From Mycobacterium aquaticum (GTDB lineage: Bacteria > Actinomycetota > Actinomycetes > Mycobacteriales > Mycobacteriaceae), in assembly GCF_002086485.1 (NCBI RefSeq), contig NZ_MVHF01000003.1:290583-354582 (forward strand): a stretch of 64,000 bases of DNA, given 5' to 3'. Made by a program: the position numbers and the translations under genes. A model generated the notes under the pieces. That model saw only the letters and a program-made list of their open reading frames with translations. It had not been told where the DNA came from and searched no databases. Shown here piece after piece: positions 18,955-28,535 of this stretch; position 1 is the stretch's first letter; each line of letters opens with the position of its first letter.

Positions 18955-19083
18955 CTAACCCTCGTAATAAGGGTGTCCGCACAAGTCGGGTAGGCCCCTA
19001 CGCTATGCCGCTGCATCCCGCGATGCGATGGTGCCCTTGGAGTCGCTGAACTGCCCAAACACAGATCAAGCGGAGGGATCACC

Positions 19084-19884
19084 ATGACACACCACCTATT
19101 GCGCAGACCGGCGTCGATAGCTCTGTTCGCCGCGTTGGCGGCAGTTTCCAGTCCGCTCCGCGCGCAGGCCGATCCCACCGACCTGCCCTACGGACCGGAT
19201 ACCTGCATCCAGGGCTACGTCTGGCGGGAAGCGCGAACCGGCGACACGGTATGCGTCACCCCCGCGGTCCGTGCTCGCACCGCCCAAGAGAACGCCACGG
19301 CAGCCGACCGCCGCGAGCCCAACGGGGGAGCCTACGGACCCGACACGTGCCTGCAGGGTTTCGTGTGGCGCGAGGCTTTCGACGGTGACGTGGTGTGCGT
19401 GACTCCCGACATCCGGACGCAAACGCGCGCCGACAATGCCGCTGCGGCGTCACGCAAACAGGCCAACGCGCCGAAGAGTGATCCCAGCGGCCCGAACTTC
19501 ATCATCTGGGTGGCGCCGGATTGTTCTGTCGTGCTCGATGGTGCCGGACCCGGCCGTGACACCCTCAACGTCGGCTATCAGGTACAGAATCTGGGCCCGG
19601 GCACCGTCGACAAGCTCGTTCCGGTTCGTGTGTCACTCGACAGCGGCGCCACCGTCAATTACAACTCCTCGCTCGGCGGCGGCCCCGATGGACGGGCCCA
19701 GAACTACGCCCAGTTGACGGTGGACAGCAGCTTCTACCAGCGCGACAACCGCGTGACCATCACAGCGGACCCGGACAACCAGTACGCCGAACGCGTGGAG
19801 TCCGACAACTCGGCAGCCGTGCTGATCCCGCGGCAATCAAGGCCGGCCAACAGCATGATCGACCTGAAATGCCAAGCGGTATAG
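19084..19884 (+). CDS. Secreted protein with two YGPDTC repeats and a CARDB-like domain
   Basis: A 266-residue exported protein. A signal peptide (about residues 1-30, ending RAQA) is followed by two tandem repeats of about 43 residues, each starting YGPDTC and containing QG-VWREA, GD-VCVTP and a basic tail; each repeat has two Cys likely to pair. Residues 135-260 form a CARDB/Ig-like domain (NVGYQVQNLGPG..., ESDNSA). It starts at ATG 19084 after a strong GGAGGG site and is divergent from kmtR. A cell-surface binding role is likely but not proven. Confidence 0.7.
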   Translation: MTHHLLRRPASIALFAALAAVSSPLRAQADPTDLPYGPDTCIQGYVWREARTGDTVCVTPAVRARTAQENATAADRREPNGGAYGPDTCLQGFVWREAFDGDVVCVTPDIRTQTRADNAAAASRKQANAPKSDPSGPNFIIWVAPDCSVVLDGAGPGRDTLNVGYQVQNLGPGTVDKLVPVRVSLDSGATVNYNSSLGGGPDGRAQNYAQLTVDSSFYQRDNRVTITADPDNQYAERVESDNSAAVLIPRQSRPANSMIDLKCQAV

Positions 19885-19972
19885 GTGTTTACTGCCCACA
19901 TCTGAGAAACCGACGAATGGCATCGGAACTGACTGCTTGACCCCGGCAGGCAAGCGCCGAGATAGTCGGCTG

Positions 19973-20788
19973 ATGGCTGACACATGCACGGTCGGAATCG
20001 CGCAGTGGTTACCGGCGTGCAACGAGCCCGAGGAGAACCTGCGCGCGGCCGTGACGTCGATCGCGAACCTCGCCGGGCGTGGCTGCGATCTCGTCGTCCT
20101 ACCGGAACTGTGGCCGTGCGGGTACGACCCGGCGACGTTGGCGGGTGATGCGGCGGCGGCTGCCGAGCCGTTGGAAGGGCCTCGCGGCCAAGCGTTGTCA
20201 GCCGCGGCCAGCGACGCCGGCGTCTGGTTGTTCGCCGGCACCGTGCCCGAACGGGACGGTGATCGCCTCTACAACACTGCGGTGGTGTACGGACCCGATG
20301 GCCAGCTCGCCGCGGCGCATCGAAAGGTTCATCTGTACACCCCGCTAGGGGAGGACCACGTGTTCGAGGCCGGGACCGAACCCACGGTCGTCGACGTCGA
20401 CGGTGTCGGGGTGGTCGGACTAAGTGTCTGCTTCGACGGCGACCATCCCGCATATGCCCGCCGCCTACAACAGTTGGGAGCGCGCATCGTCGTCGAACCC
20501 GCCGCCTACGAGACAGCGGCCGAGACCTGGTGGGACGTGCTGTATCCGGCGAATGCTCTGGTCAACGGGCAATGGTGGGTGATGGCCAACCAATGCGGAG
20601 GTGAATTGCTCGGCAAGAGCAAGGTCATCGCGCCCGACGGAACCACCGTGGCGCAGGCGGGTCGGGTGGGCGAGGCCGACTCGACCGAATTTCTGGTCGT
20701 CACTGTCGATTTCGACCACGGCATCCGGGAAGCAGACCGCACAGCCGCCGCCTTGTGGGAGGACGCCCCGGCGCGGTCCCGCCGCTGA
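19973..20788 (+). CDS. Carbon-nitrogen hydrolase (nitrilase superfamily amidase)
   Basis: A 271-residue cytoplasmic enzyme with the nitrilase-superfamily Glu-Lys-Cys triad: Glu in VLPELWPCGY, Lys in HRKVHLY, Cys in GLSVCFDGDHP. It hydrolyses non-peptide C-N bonds, such as omega-amides or carbamoyl groups. The start is ATG 19973. It is convergent with the IclR regulator gene and separated from it by a long inverted repeat. Its place at the edge of the urate island suggests an amide or ureido substrate, but this is inference only. Confidence 0.78.
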   Translation: MADTCTVGIAQWLPACNEPEENLRAAVTSIANLAGRGCDLVVLPELWPCGYDPATLAGDAAAAAEPLEGPRGQALSAAASDAGVWLFAGTVPERDGDRLYNTAVVYGPDGQLAAAHRKVHLYTPLGEDHVFEAGTEPTVVDVDGVGVVGLSVCFDGDHPAYARRLQQLGARIVVEPAAYETAAETWWDVLYPANALVNGQWWVMANQCGGELLGKSKVIAPDGTTVAQAGRVGEADSTEFLVVTVDFDHGIREADRTAAALWEDAPARSRR

Positions 20789-20794
20789 CACGCC

Positions 20795-20853
20795 CCGAGT
20801 TCGACGGCAATGTCGCGGCACGCGCGGCGGCGCAACGTTTGCGTCGAACTCGG
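20795..20853. terminator. Long inverted repeat between convergent genes
   Basis: Perfect 12-bp arms CCGAGTTCGACG (20795-20806) and CGTCGAACTCGG (20842-20853) around a 35-base GC-rich loop, placed just after the amidase stop and before the IclR-gene stop. It can act as a terminator in both directions. The long loop and arm sequence also fit a small dispersed repeat element. Confidence 0.5.
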
Positions 20854-20869
20854 CGCGCGAAAGTCCCCG

Positions 20870-21634
20870 TCAGGCGCCGTCGCTGAACTGCGCGCTGAGC
20901 TCCTTGGCGACCCGAACGAGCAACGGAACAATGTGATCCGCCGAGTCGATGGTGACGCGCGCAGCGGGCCCGGACACCGAGATCGCCGTCGGTATCGGCG
21001 CATCCGGCACCGGAACCGCGAAGCACCGCACACCGATCTCCTGCTCGCCCTCGTCGAGCGCGTAGCCGCGGTGCCGGCTCAGCTCGAGATCGGCGATGAG
21101 GGCGTCGGGATCGGTGAGCGTGAACGCGGTCTGGGCGGTCATGCCGGCCCGGGCGACGATCTGCCGGACGGCCTCGTCGGGCAGTTGCATCAGCAGGGCC
21201 TTGCCGACGCCGGTGCAGTGGGTGTAGACGCGCCGCCCGACCTCGGTGAACATCCGCATGGAATGTTCGGAGGGCACCTGGTAGACGTACACCGCCATGG
21301 TGTCGTCGAGCAGCGCCATGTTCGCCGTCTCCCCGGTGGTCTTGACGACCTCGGCCAGGAGTGGCCGCGACCACGCGCCGAGCATTCGGGTGGCGCTCTC
21401 GCCGAGCCGAATCATCCTGGGCCCCAACGAATATTGCCGCGACGGTAGTTGGCGCACGTATCCGCGGTTGGCCAGGGTGCGTACCAGTCGGTGGATGGTC
21501 GGCACCGGAAGTCCGGAGGCTTCCGAGAGCTGGCTGAGTCCGATCGGCCCGCCGGCGGCGGCCATGACCTCAAGTAGGTCGAATGCGCGCTCGACCGACT
21601 GCACGCCGCCGGATGCTCCCTCTGTGCGTGCCAT
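20870..21634 (-). CDS. IclR-family transcriptional regulator of the urate/allantoin island
   Basis: A 254-residue regulator: winged helix at residues about 10-75 (GGVQSVERAFDLLEVMAAAGGPIGLSQLSEASGLPVPTIHRLVRTL is the opening region, reading helix-turn-helix) and the C-terminal IclR ligand domain (YTHCTGVGKALL, GYALDEGEQEIGVRCFAVPV). The start chosen is ATG 21634. AllR of enterobacteria, which senses glyoxylate and allantoin, belongs to the same family, so this is the natural candidate for control of the neighbouring genes. A partial match to the operator-like repeats of 24.2-24.5 kb lies 46-61 bases upstream of its start. Confidence 0.82.
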   Translation of the reverse strand: MARTEGASGGVQSVERAFDLLEVMAAAGGPIGLSQLSEASGLPVPTIHRLVRTLANRGYVRQLPSRQYSLGPRMIRLGESATRMLGAWSRPLLAEVVKTTGETANMALLDDTMAVYVYQVPSEHSMRMFTEVGRRVYTHCTGVGKALLMQLPDEAVRQIVARAGMTAQTAFTLTDPDALIADLELSRHRGYALDEGEQEIGVRCFAVPVPDAPIPTAISVSGPAARVTIDSADHIVPLLVRVAKELSAQFSDGA

Positions 21635-21679
21635 GGATGCCAACCCTTCGATTCGGTCTCGCCCGATGCCGCCATAGTA

Positions 21680-21695
21680 ATCCACAAAGCGGAAT
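21680..21695. promoter_or_regulatory. Degenerate IclR-type operator before the regulator gene
   Basis: ATCCACAAAGCGGAAT matches 12 of 16 positions of the 24.2-24.5 kb repeat (TTTCACAATGCGAAAT). It sits upstream of the IclR start, so autoregulation is plausible. Confidence 0.4.
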
Positions 21696-21747
21696 CGGTT
21701 ATTCGTATCCCGAAGTGCGCCCGGCGGATGGAGCGATGTGGGACACG

Positions 21748-22467
21748 TCAGCGCGGAGGCCAGTTCTTGAACGTCTTCGGTCGCGGTGGCGCATAGGTGC
21801 GCACCTTGGATGTGCTCAGGCCCAGCCGAACCAGCGATTCGGCGATGGTGACCGCTGCGGCGACCCCGTCGACCACCGGTACACCGGTCCGCTTGCGGAT
21901 ATCCGCGTCGAGTCCGGCCATGCCGCCGCAGCCGAGCACGATGACCTCGGCCCGGTCCTGGGTGACAGCGCATTCCGCCTGTTCGACGATCGCGGTCACA
22001 GCACGGTCCGGATCATCTTCGAGTTCGAGGACCCCGAGGCCGCTGGCCCGCACCGATGCACACCGCACGTCGAGACCGGCCAGCTTCAAGCGGTCTTCGA
22101 TCATCGGCACCGCGCGGTCCAACGTGGTGACCACCGAGTACTTGTGGCCGAGGAACATCGCGGTGCTGGCGCCCGCCTCGGTGATGTCGACCACCGGCAC
22201 GTCCAGCAGTTCTTGCAGCCCTTCACGACCGTGCTCGCCGTATCCGGCCTGGATGACAGCGTCGAACGGCTCCGGGTATGCCCGCACGGTTTCCATGACG
22301 GCGATCGCGGCGAGATAGCTCTCGTAATTGCCCTCGACCGAGTCGGCACCGAAAAGCGGTGTCAACGCGACGATCTCGGTACCGGGCGAGGCCGCGGCGG
22401 CGGCCTGGCGTCCGATGGAGTCGGTCATCGACTCGGTGGTGTTGACGTTCACGACAAGGATGCGCAT
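21748..22467 (-). CDS. Asp/Glu/hydantoin racemase-superfamily protein lacking the first catalytic Cys
   Basis: A 239-residue enzyme of the hydantoin/allantoin racemase type (MRILVVNVNTTESMTDSI, VLGCGGMAGL). Two-base racemases of this family use two Cys; here the first site reads QAGYGEHG with Gly75 in place of Cys, while the second, Cys180, is kept. That pair resembles arylmalonate decarboxylase (Gly74/Cys188), a single-Cys member of the superfamily. It lies 39 bases downstream of the allantoin permease on the same strand, so its substrate is likely a hydantoin or ureide of the allantoin pathway. Racemase activity should not be assumed. Confidence 0.75.
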   Translation of the reverse strand: MRILVVNVNTTESMTDSIGRQAAAAASPGTEIVALTPLFGADSVEGNYESYLAAIAVMETVRAYPEPFDAVIQAGYGEHGREGLQELLDVPVVDITEAGASTAMFLGHKYSVVTTLDRAVPMIEDRLKLAGLDVRCASVRASGLGVLELEDDPDRAVTAIVEQAECAVTQDRAEVIVLGCGGMAGLDADIRKRTGVPVVDGVAAAVTIAESLVRLGLSTSKVRTYAPPRPKTFKNWPPR

Positions 22468-22506
22468 GTGCGGGCCCTTCGGAAGTGAGGTGTCGGCCGG
22501 ATGTGA

Positions 22507-24093
22507 TCAGTGCACGCTGGGGACGGCGATCGGCTCACCGGAGACATCCTCGAACGTTTGGTTTCGGTCGGCGATCACGAGATAGATGATCGCACCGAGG
22601 CCGGCGCCGAAGAACCATGAGAACGGCGCGACGGCATGCAACGCGGGAATGAAGGCAATCAGCAGGGAGAGCACGGCGGCGGGGATGAATCCGGCGATGG
22701 CCCTCGGGTTGAATCCGTTGCGGTAGAAGTAAACCCCGTCAGGATCCTCGGTGTAGAGCGCCGGAACGTTGATCTTGGTGCGACGCAACAGCCAGTAGTC
22801 GGCGATGATGACGCCGAACAGCGGACCGAGCAGGGCGCCGAGGCCACCGAGGAAGTACACGATCACCGCCGGGCTGTTGTAGAGGTTCCAGGGCAAGATG
22901 ACCAGACCGATGACGGCGCTGACCACACCGGCGCGGGCGAAGTTGAGCTTGCGCGGGAAGAGATTGGTCAATGCGTAAATCGGTGCGACGAAGTTGGCCA
23001 TCAGGTTGACCGCGATGGTGAGCACCAGCAGGGCCAGAGATGCCGCGACCAGCAGGAACGTGTTCGGGATCGCGTGAACGATGTCTGCGGGGCTCTCGAT
23101 GACGACGCCGTCGATCTTGAATTGGGCGCCGGCCATCACGATGACGATCACGCCGAAGAACAGCATGTTGATGGGAATGCCCCAGAAATTGCCCTTGACG
23201 ATGGATCGCCGAGTCTTCGAAGCCCGGGTGAAGTCGCAGAAGTTCAGCACGAACGTGGCGTAGATCGACACCCACAGCGCGCCACCGGCGAAGATCTCGC
23301 GCCACATGGCGCCACCGGTCAACGGCTTGCCGTTCGACCAGGCGATCCCGCCGCCCGCTTTGACGAAGATCCACACCGCGAGCGCGGCCATGGTGGCCAG
23401 AATGATCGGGCCGGCGACGGCCTCGTACTTGCGGATCATGTCCAGGCCGTGCTGAACGATGTAGGTCTGCACGATCCACAAGACGCCGAAGGTCAGCCAG
23501 CCGAGCGTGGACAACCCCAGGATCGAATTGTGGTCCCATGTCTGCAGCCCCGGGATCAGCGCGATCAGCAGTACGCGCAGTACCAGTGAGGCCAGGTAGG
23601 TCTGGATGCCGAACCAGACGATGGCGACGCCACCGCGGATGGCTCCGGGAATCTGGGCGCCGCGGACACCGAACGAGATACGGCACATGACGGGGAAGGG
23701 AACGCCGGTCTTGTAACCCATGAACCCCGAGAAGGTCAGCAACCCGAACAGCAGCGCGGCGCCGATGCCCAGTGCGAGCAGGATCTGCCAGCCACCCAAT
23801 CCGAGAGCGAACAATCCCAACGCGAAGCCGTAGTTGCCAAGGCTGTGTACGTCATTGGCCCACAGCGTGAAGATGTTGTAGCCGCTCCAGCGCCTGCCTG
23901 CCGCCTTGGTCGGGGCGAGGTCCTGGTTGTAGAGCCGCTCACTGACATCGGGCAGCCCGGGCGTATCCGTCGGCGGGTGATGCAGGATCGGGTCGTGGTG
24001 GCCGGCGGATCCGGGCCGCGCCGGCGTCGCCTCACCGCGCCGCCACCGACTGCCCACGATGGATTGAGTGTGTGGCTGGTCTGATATCGCCAT
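22507..24093 (-). CDS. pucI: NCS1-family allantoin permease (PucI-like)
   Basis: A 528-residue, 12-helix symporter. The N-terminal motif LYNQDLAPTKAAGRRWSGYNIFTLWANDVHS and GVPFPVMCRISFGVRGAQIP are typical of allantoin/hydantoin permeases (PucI, Mhp1). The cytoplasmic N-terminus is about 65 residues. It heads a minus-strand unit followed by the racemase-like gene and IclR regulator and is divergent from the degradation operon, sharing the regulatory region with repeated operators. It would import allantoin for the allantoinase encoded across the promoter region. Confidence 0.85.
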   Translation of the reverse strand: MAISDQPHTQSIVGSRWRRGEATPARPGSAGHHDPILHHPPTDTPGLPDVSERLYNQDLAPTKAAGRRWSGYNIFTLWANDVHSLGNYGFALGLFALGLGGWQILLALGIGAALLFGLLTFSGFMGYKTGVPFPVMCRISFGVRGAQIPGAIRGGVAIVWFGIQTYLASLVLRVLLIALIPGLQTWDHNSILGLSTLGWLTFGVLWIVQTYIVQHGLDMIRKYEAVAGPIILATMAALAVWIFVKAGGGIAWSNGKPLTGGAMWREIFAGGALWVSIYATFVLNFCDFTRASKTRRSIVKGNFWGIPINMLFFGVIVIVMAGAQFKIDGVVIESPADIVHAIPNTFLLVAASLALLVLTIAVNLMANFVAPIYALTNLFPRKLNFARAGVVSAVIGLVILPWNLYNSPAVIVYFLGGLGALLGPLFGVIIADYWLLRRTKINVPALYTEDPDGVYFYRNGFNPRAIAGFIPAAVLSLLIAFIPALHAVAPFSWFFGAGLGAIIYLVIADRNQTFEDVSGEPIAVPSVH

Positions 24094-24166
24094 CAGGCGC
24101 TCCTCGTTGCAGGGGATATCGGATCTGGCGTCAGCAACGAGATAGGAGGATCTCGCGCTGGCATCA

Positions 24167-24185
24167 AATTTCGCATTGTGAAATT
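24167..24185. promoter_or_regulatory. Operator-like palindrome before the allantoin permease
   Basis: AATTTCGCATTGTGAAATT: perfect 6-bp arms around 7 bases. Its core, read on the minus strand, is TTTCACAATGCGAAA, identical at 14 of 15 positions to the site at 24440-24454. A further ATACGAAA half-site follows at about 24197-24204. Best candidate binder is the IclR regulator. Confidence 0.6.
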
Positions 24186-24418
24186 CGACTCTCGATATAC
24201 GAAAGTCTGCCGTGTGGCAGGCATCACGTCAAGCCCCTGCGCCGGAATCGGCGCCTCGAGACGGCTCGACGTCCCGCTCCGAGGGATGCACCGTTGACAT
24301 TTTCGGCAATGCCCTGACCTGTAGCGATGCCCAGCCCTGCGCACCACGCAGCCTGAGCCTGGCCCAATCCGTCGGCCCGCGAACCCTTGACAGCGGGCGC
24401 GTCAGCGCGCTTCACTGT

Positions 24419-24454
24419 GTTCACGAAACGAAATATATATTTCACAATACGAAA
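24419..24454. promoter_or_regulatory. Tandem operator-like repeats before the urate/glyoxylate operon
   Basis: GTTCACGAAACGAAA (24419-24433) and TTTCACAATACGAAA (24440-24454) are direct repeats 21 bases apart, two helical turns; they match at 12 of 15 positions. Between and overlapping them is a perfect 14-bp AT-rich palindrome GAAATATATATTTC (24430-24443). They end 55 bases before the ATG at 24509 and probably overlap the operon promoter. The remainder of the 415-base divergent region (24094-24508) holds no gene that I can support. Confidence 0.6.
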
Positions 24455-24508
24455 AATCAGAGGCCGGGCGGATGTCACGCCGCCCCAATCGACGACGAGG
24501 AGCGACAC

Positions 24509-24916
24509 ATGGCCGAGCTGTTCTGCAACGGGGGAGCGATGCGAGGCGGCAACCTCCACCACAACGTGTCCGAACACCGATTCCTGGGCGCCGTCCGCAC
24601 CGCACCGCTGTACCGCTTCTTCTCCGTCCGCGACGAATTCCCGGCGCTGTTGCTGACCGAAAACGGGGGCGCTTCGATCGAGGGGGAGCTCTACGACGTG
24701 CCACTGGACAGCATCCGCACCGACTTCCTGCCGGACGAGCCCGAGGAGCTCGAGCTGACCGTGATCCAACTCGACGACGGCCGTTCGGTTCTCGCGGTCG
24801 GCCTGCGCCCGGGGTTGGTCGACACCAAGGCCGACGAGCTCATCGAGATCACCCAACACGGCGGATGGCGACAGTATCGCGGGCTCCCGAACCCCGACAC
24901 CGCCCCAGCCTCCTGA
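24509..24916 (+). CDS. Stand-alone allophanate-hydrolase C-terminal (AtzF-C-like) domain protein
   Basis: A 135-residue protein resembling the C-terminal domain of allophanate hydrolase, a gamma-glutamylcyclotransferase-like fold: LFCNGGAMRGGNLHHN, FLGAVRTAPLYRFFSV, EFPALL, GASIEGELYDVP, ELELTVIQLDDG. In allophanate hydrolases that domain helps break down the carboxylated product of the amidase domain; the amidase half is absent here. It is the first gene of the operon, with GAGGAG 6 bases before ATG 24509. The operon lacks a classical ureidoglycolate lyase, so this protein is a candidate for that or a related ureide step. That role is inference. Confidence 0.72.
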   Translation: MAELFCNGGAMRGGNLHHNVSEHRFLGAVRTAPLYRFFSVRDEFPALLLTENGGASIEGELYDVPLDSIRTDFLPDEPEELELTVIQLDDGRSVLAVGLRPGLVDTKADELIEITQHGGWRQYRGLPNPDTAPAS

Positions 24917-24950
24917 ACCCCTCACTGAACCGAAAAGCGAGAGAACACCG

Positions 24951-25772
24951 ATGAATACCTCTGCCTACACCGTCAACTGCTCGATCCTGCTGACCGATGT
25001 GCCGCTGCTGCAACGACCGCAGGCGGCGCGCGACGCAGGGTTCGACGCCGTCGAATTCTGGTGGCCCTTCGATACTTCCGCACCGCGCGACAGTGACGTC
25101 GACGCGTTCGTGGCGGCGATCGAGAACGCCGGCGTATCGCTGACCGGCCTCAACTTCGCGGCGGGCGACATGCCGGCAGGCGATCGCGGGCTGCTGTCCG
25201 ACCCGGCCCAGGTCGCCGCGTTCCGGGACAGCGTCGAGGTCGCCATCAGCATCGCAGAACGGCTGGGCACCAAGGCTTTCAATGCGCTTTACGGCAACCG
25301 TATCGACGGTGTCGATCCGAAACAGCAGGACGACATCGCGACGGAGAACCTCGCGCATGCGGGTAAGGCCGCCGAGCAGATCGGTGCGGTGGTGCTCATC
25401 GAGCCGGTCAGCGGGGCGCCGTTGTATCCGCTGACACGTGCGTCTGACGCGATCGCCGTGATCGACCGGGTGCAGGCCGAACACGGCGTCGAATCCCTGC
25501 GTCTGCTGGCCGATCTGTACCACCTGGCGGTCAACGGTGACGACGTCGGCGCCGCCATCGACGCCTACGCACCACGCATCGGACACGTGCAGATCGCCGA
25601 TGCACCCGGCCGCGGCGAACCCGGCACCGGAACCCTCGACATCGACGGGTACCTGCGCCGCCTCGCGGGACACGGCTATCGCGGCTACGTCGGGCTGGAG
25701 TACAAGTCGACCCGCCCGGACACCTTCGACTGGCTACCGGTCGACCAGCGCGCATCCCGCGCCGCCAACTGA
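24951..25772 (+). CDS. hyi: Hydroxypyruvate isomerase
   Basis: A 273-residue TIM-barrel of the Hyi family, interconverting hydroxypyruvate and tartronate semialdehyde. Family features: GFDAVEFWWPF near the N-terminus, metal/catalytic Glu in VLIEPVSG, LADLYHLAVNGDD, HVQIADAPGRGEPGTG and the last Glu in GYVGLEYKS. Start ATG 24951 is preceded by GCGAGAGAAC. It lies between the AtzF-C-like gene and the tartronate semialdehyde reductase gene, the usual neighbourhood of hyi with gcl and glxR. Confidence 0.9.
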   Translation: MNTSAYTVNCSILLTDVPLLQRPQAARDAGFDAVEFWWPFDTSAPRDSDVDAFVAAIENAGVSLTGLNFAAGDMPAGDRGLLSDPAQVAAFRDSVEVAISIAERLGTKAFNALYGNRIDGVDPKQQDDIATENLAHAGKAAEQIGAVVLIEPVSGAPLYPLTRASDAIAVIDRVQAEHGVESLRLLADLYHLAVNGDDVGAAIDAYAPRIGHVQIADAPGRGEPGTGTLDIDGYLRRLAGHGYRGYVGLEYKSTRPDTFDWLPVDQRASRAAN

Positions 25773-25804
25773 CAACCACCCCTCTGACGGAATCGAGCAC
25801 ACTC

Positions 25805-26689
25805 GTGAGCACCATCGCATTCATCGGACTCGGAATCATGGGCAGCCCCATGGCTGTTCACCTCGCCAAGGCAGGCCATCAGGTCGTCGGCTACAACCGC
25901 TCGCGGGAGCGCACCGCGGCGCTGGTCCATGCCGGCGGGACCGCCGCGGAGTCCATCGCCCAGGCTGTCGCGGACGCAGACGTCATCGCCGTGATGGTCC
26001 CTGATTCGCCCGACGTACAGGCCGTGCTCGCCGGTGAGCACGGCGTATTCGATCACGCCAAACCCGGCGCTCTCATCATCGACTTCTCCAGCATCCGGCC
26101 CGATGTCAGCACCGAACTCGCCACGCAGGCCGCCGAACGAGGATTCCGCCTGCTCGACGCCCCGGTGTCGGGCGGCGAGGCGGGCGCCATCAACGCCGCG
26201 CTGTCGATCATGGTCGGCGGGTCTGCCGAGGACTTCGCAGCCGCCAAACCGATCCTCGACGTCGTCGGCAAGACGATCGTGCATGTCGGCCCGAGCGGTT
26301 CAGGGCAGACTGTCAAGGCCGCCAATCAGCTGATCGTCGCAGGCAACATCGAACTGTTGGCCGAGGCGATCGTCTTCCTCGAGGCCTACGGCGTGGACAC
26401 CAAAGCCGCGGTCGAGGTTCTCGGCGGGGGACTGGCCGGGTCCGCCGTCCTCAACCAGAAGGCGCAGAAGATGCTGGACAGGTCTTTCGACCCCGGCTTC
26501 CGCATCGAACTGCACCATAAGGATCTCGGCATCGTGACCGCCGCCGCCCGGGAAGCCGGGGTGGTGACGCCGCTCGGCGCCGTCGTCGCCCAACTGATGG
26601 CCTCGGCGCGAGCGAACGGTGATGGCGGCCTTGATCATTCAGCTCTGTTCCGCGGGGTCGAGCGGCTGTCCGGCCGCAAGCCCGAGTGA
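25805..26689 (+). CDS. glxR: 2-hydroxy-3-oxopropionate (tartronate semialdehyde) reductase
   Basis: A 294-residue beta-hydroxyacid dehydrogenase that reduces tartronate semialdehyde to D-glycerate. N-terminal Rossmann motif [19 protein letters not shown]; substrate motif [11 protein letters not shown]; catalytic Lys in [12 protein letters not shown]; the basic region HHKDLGI follows. It starts at GTG 25805. It acts directly after glyoxylate carboligase, whose gene follows 34 bases downstream. Confidence 0.92.
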   Translation: MSTIAFIGLGIMGSPMAVHLAKAGHQVVGYNRSRERTAALVHAGGTAAESIAQAVADADVIAVMVPDSPDVQAVLAGEHGVFDHAKPGALIIDFSSIRPDVSTELATQAAERGFRLLDAPVSGGEAGAINAALSIMVGGSAEDFAAAKPILDVVGKTIVHVGPSGSGQTVKAANQLIVAGNIELLAEAIVFLEAYGVDTKAAVEVLGGGLAGSAVLNQKAQKMLDRSFDPGFRIELHHKDLGIVTAAAREAGVVTPLGAVVAQLMASARANGDGGLDHSALFRGVERLSGRKPE

Positions 26690-26723
26690 ACTCATCCAAA
26701 CTATTTTTCGACGGAGAACCGAT

Positions 26724-28529
<1,806 letters not shown>

Positions 28530-28535
28530 GTCGCC

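Noticed and set aside
20870..21973. Longer form of the IclR regulator starting at 21973
   Set aside because: The extra 113 codons are antisense-like, Arg/Gly-rich and overlap the racemase gene; ATG 21634 gives the normal IclR N-terminus.
24430..24443. AT-rich palindrome read as an origin or transposon end
   Set aside because: It is 14 bases, single copy, and embedded in operator-like repeats next to a promoter; no DnaA boxes, transposase or target duplication nearby.
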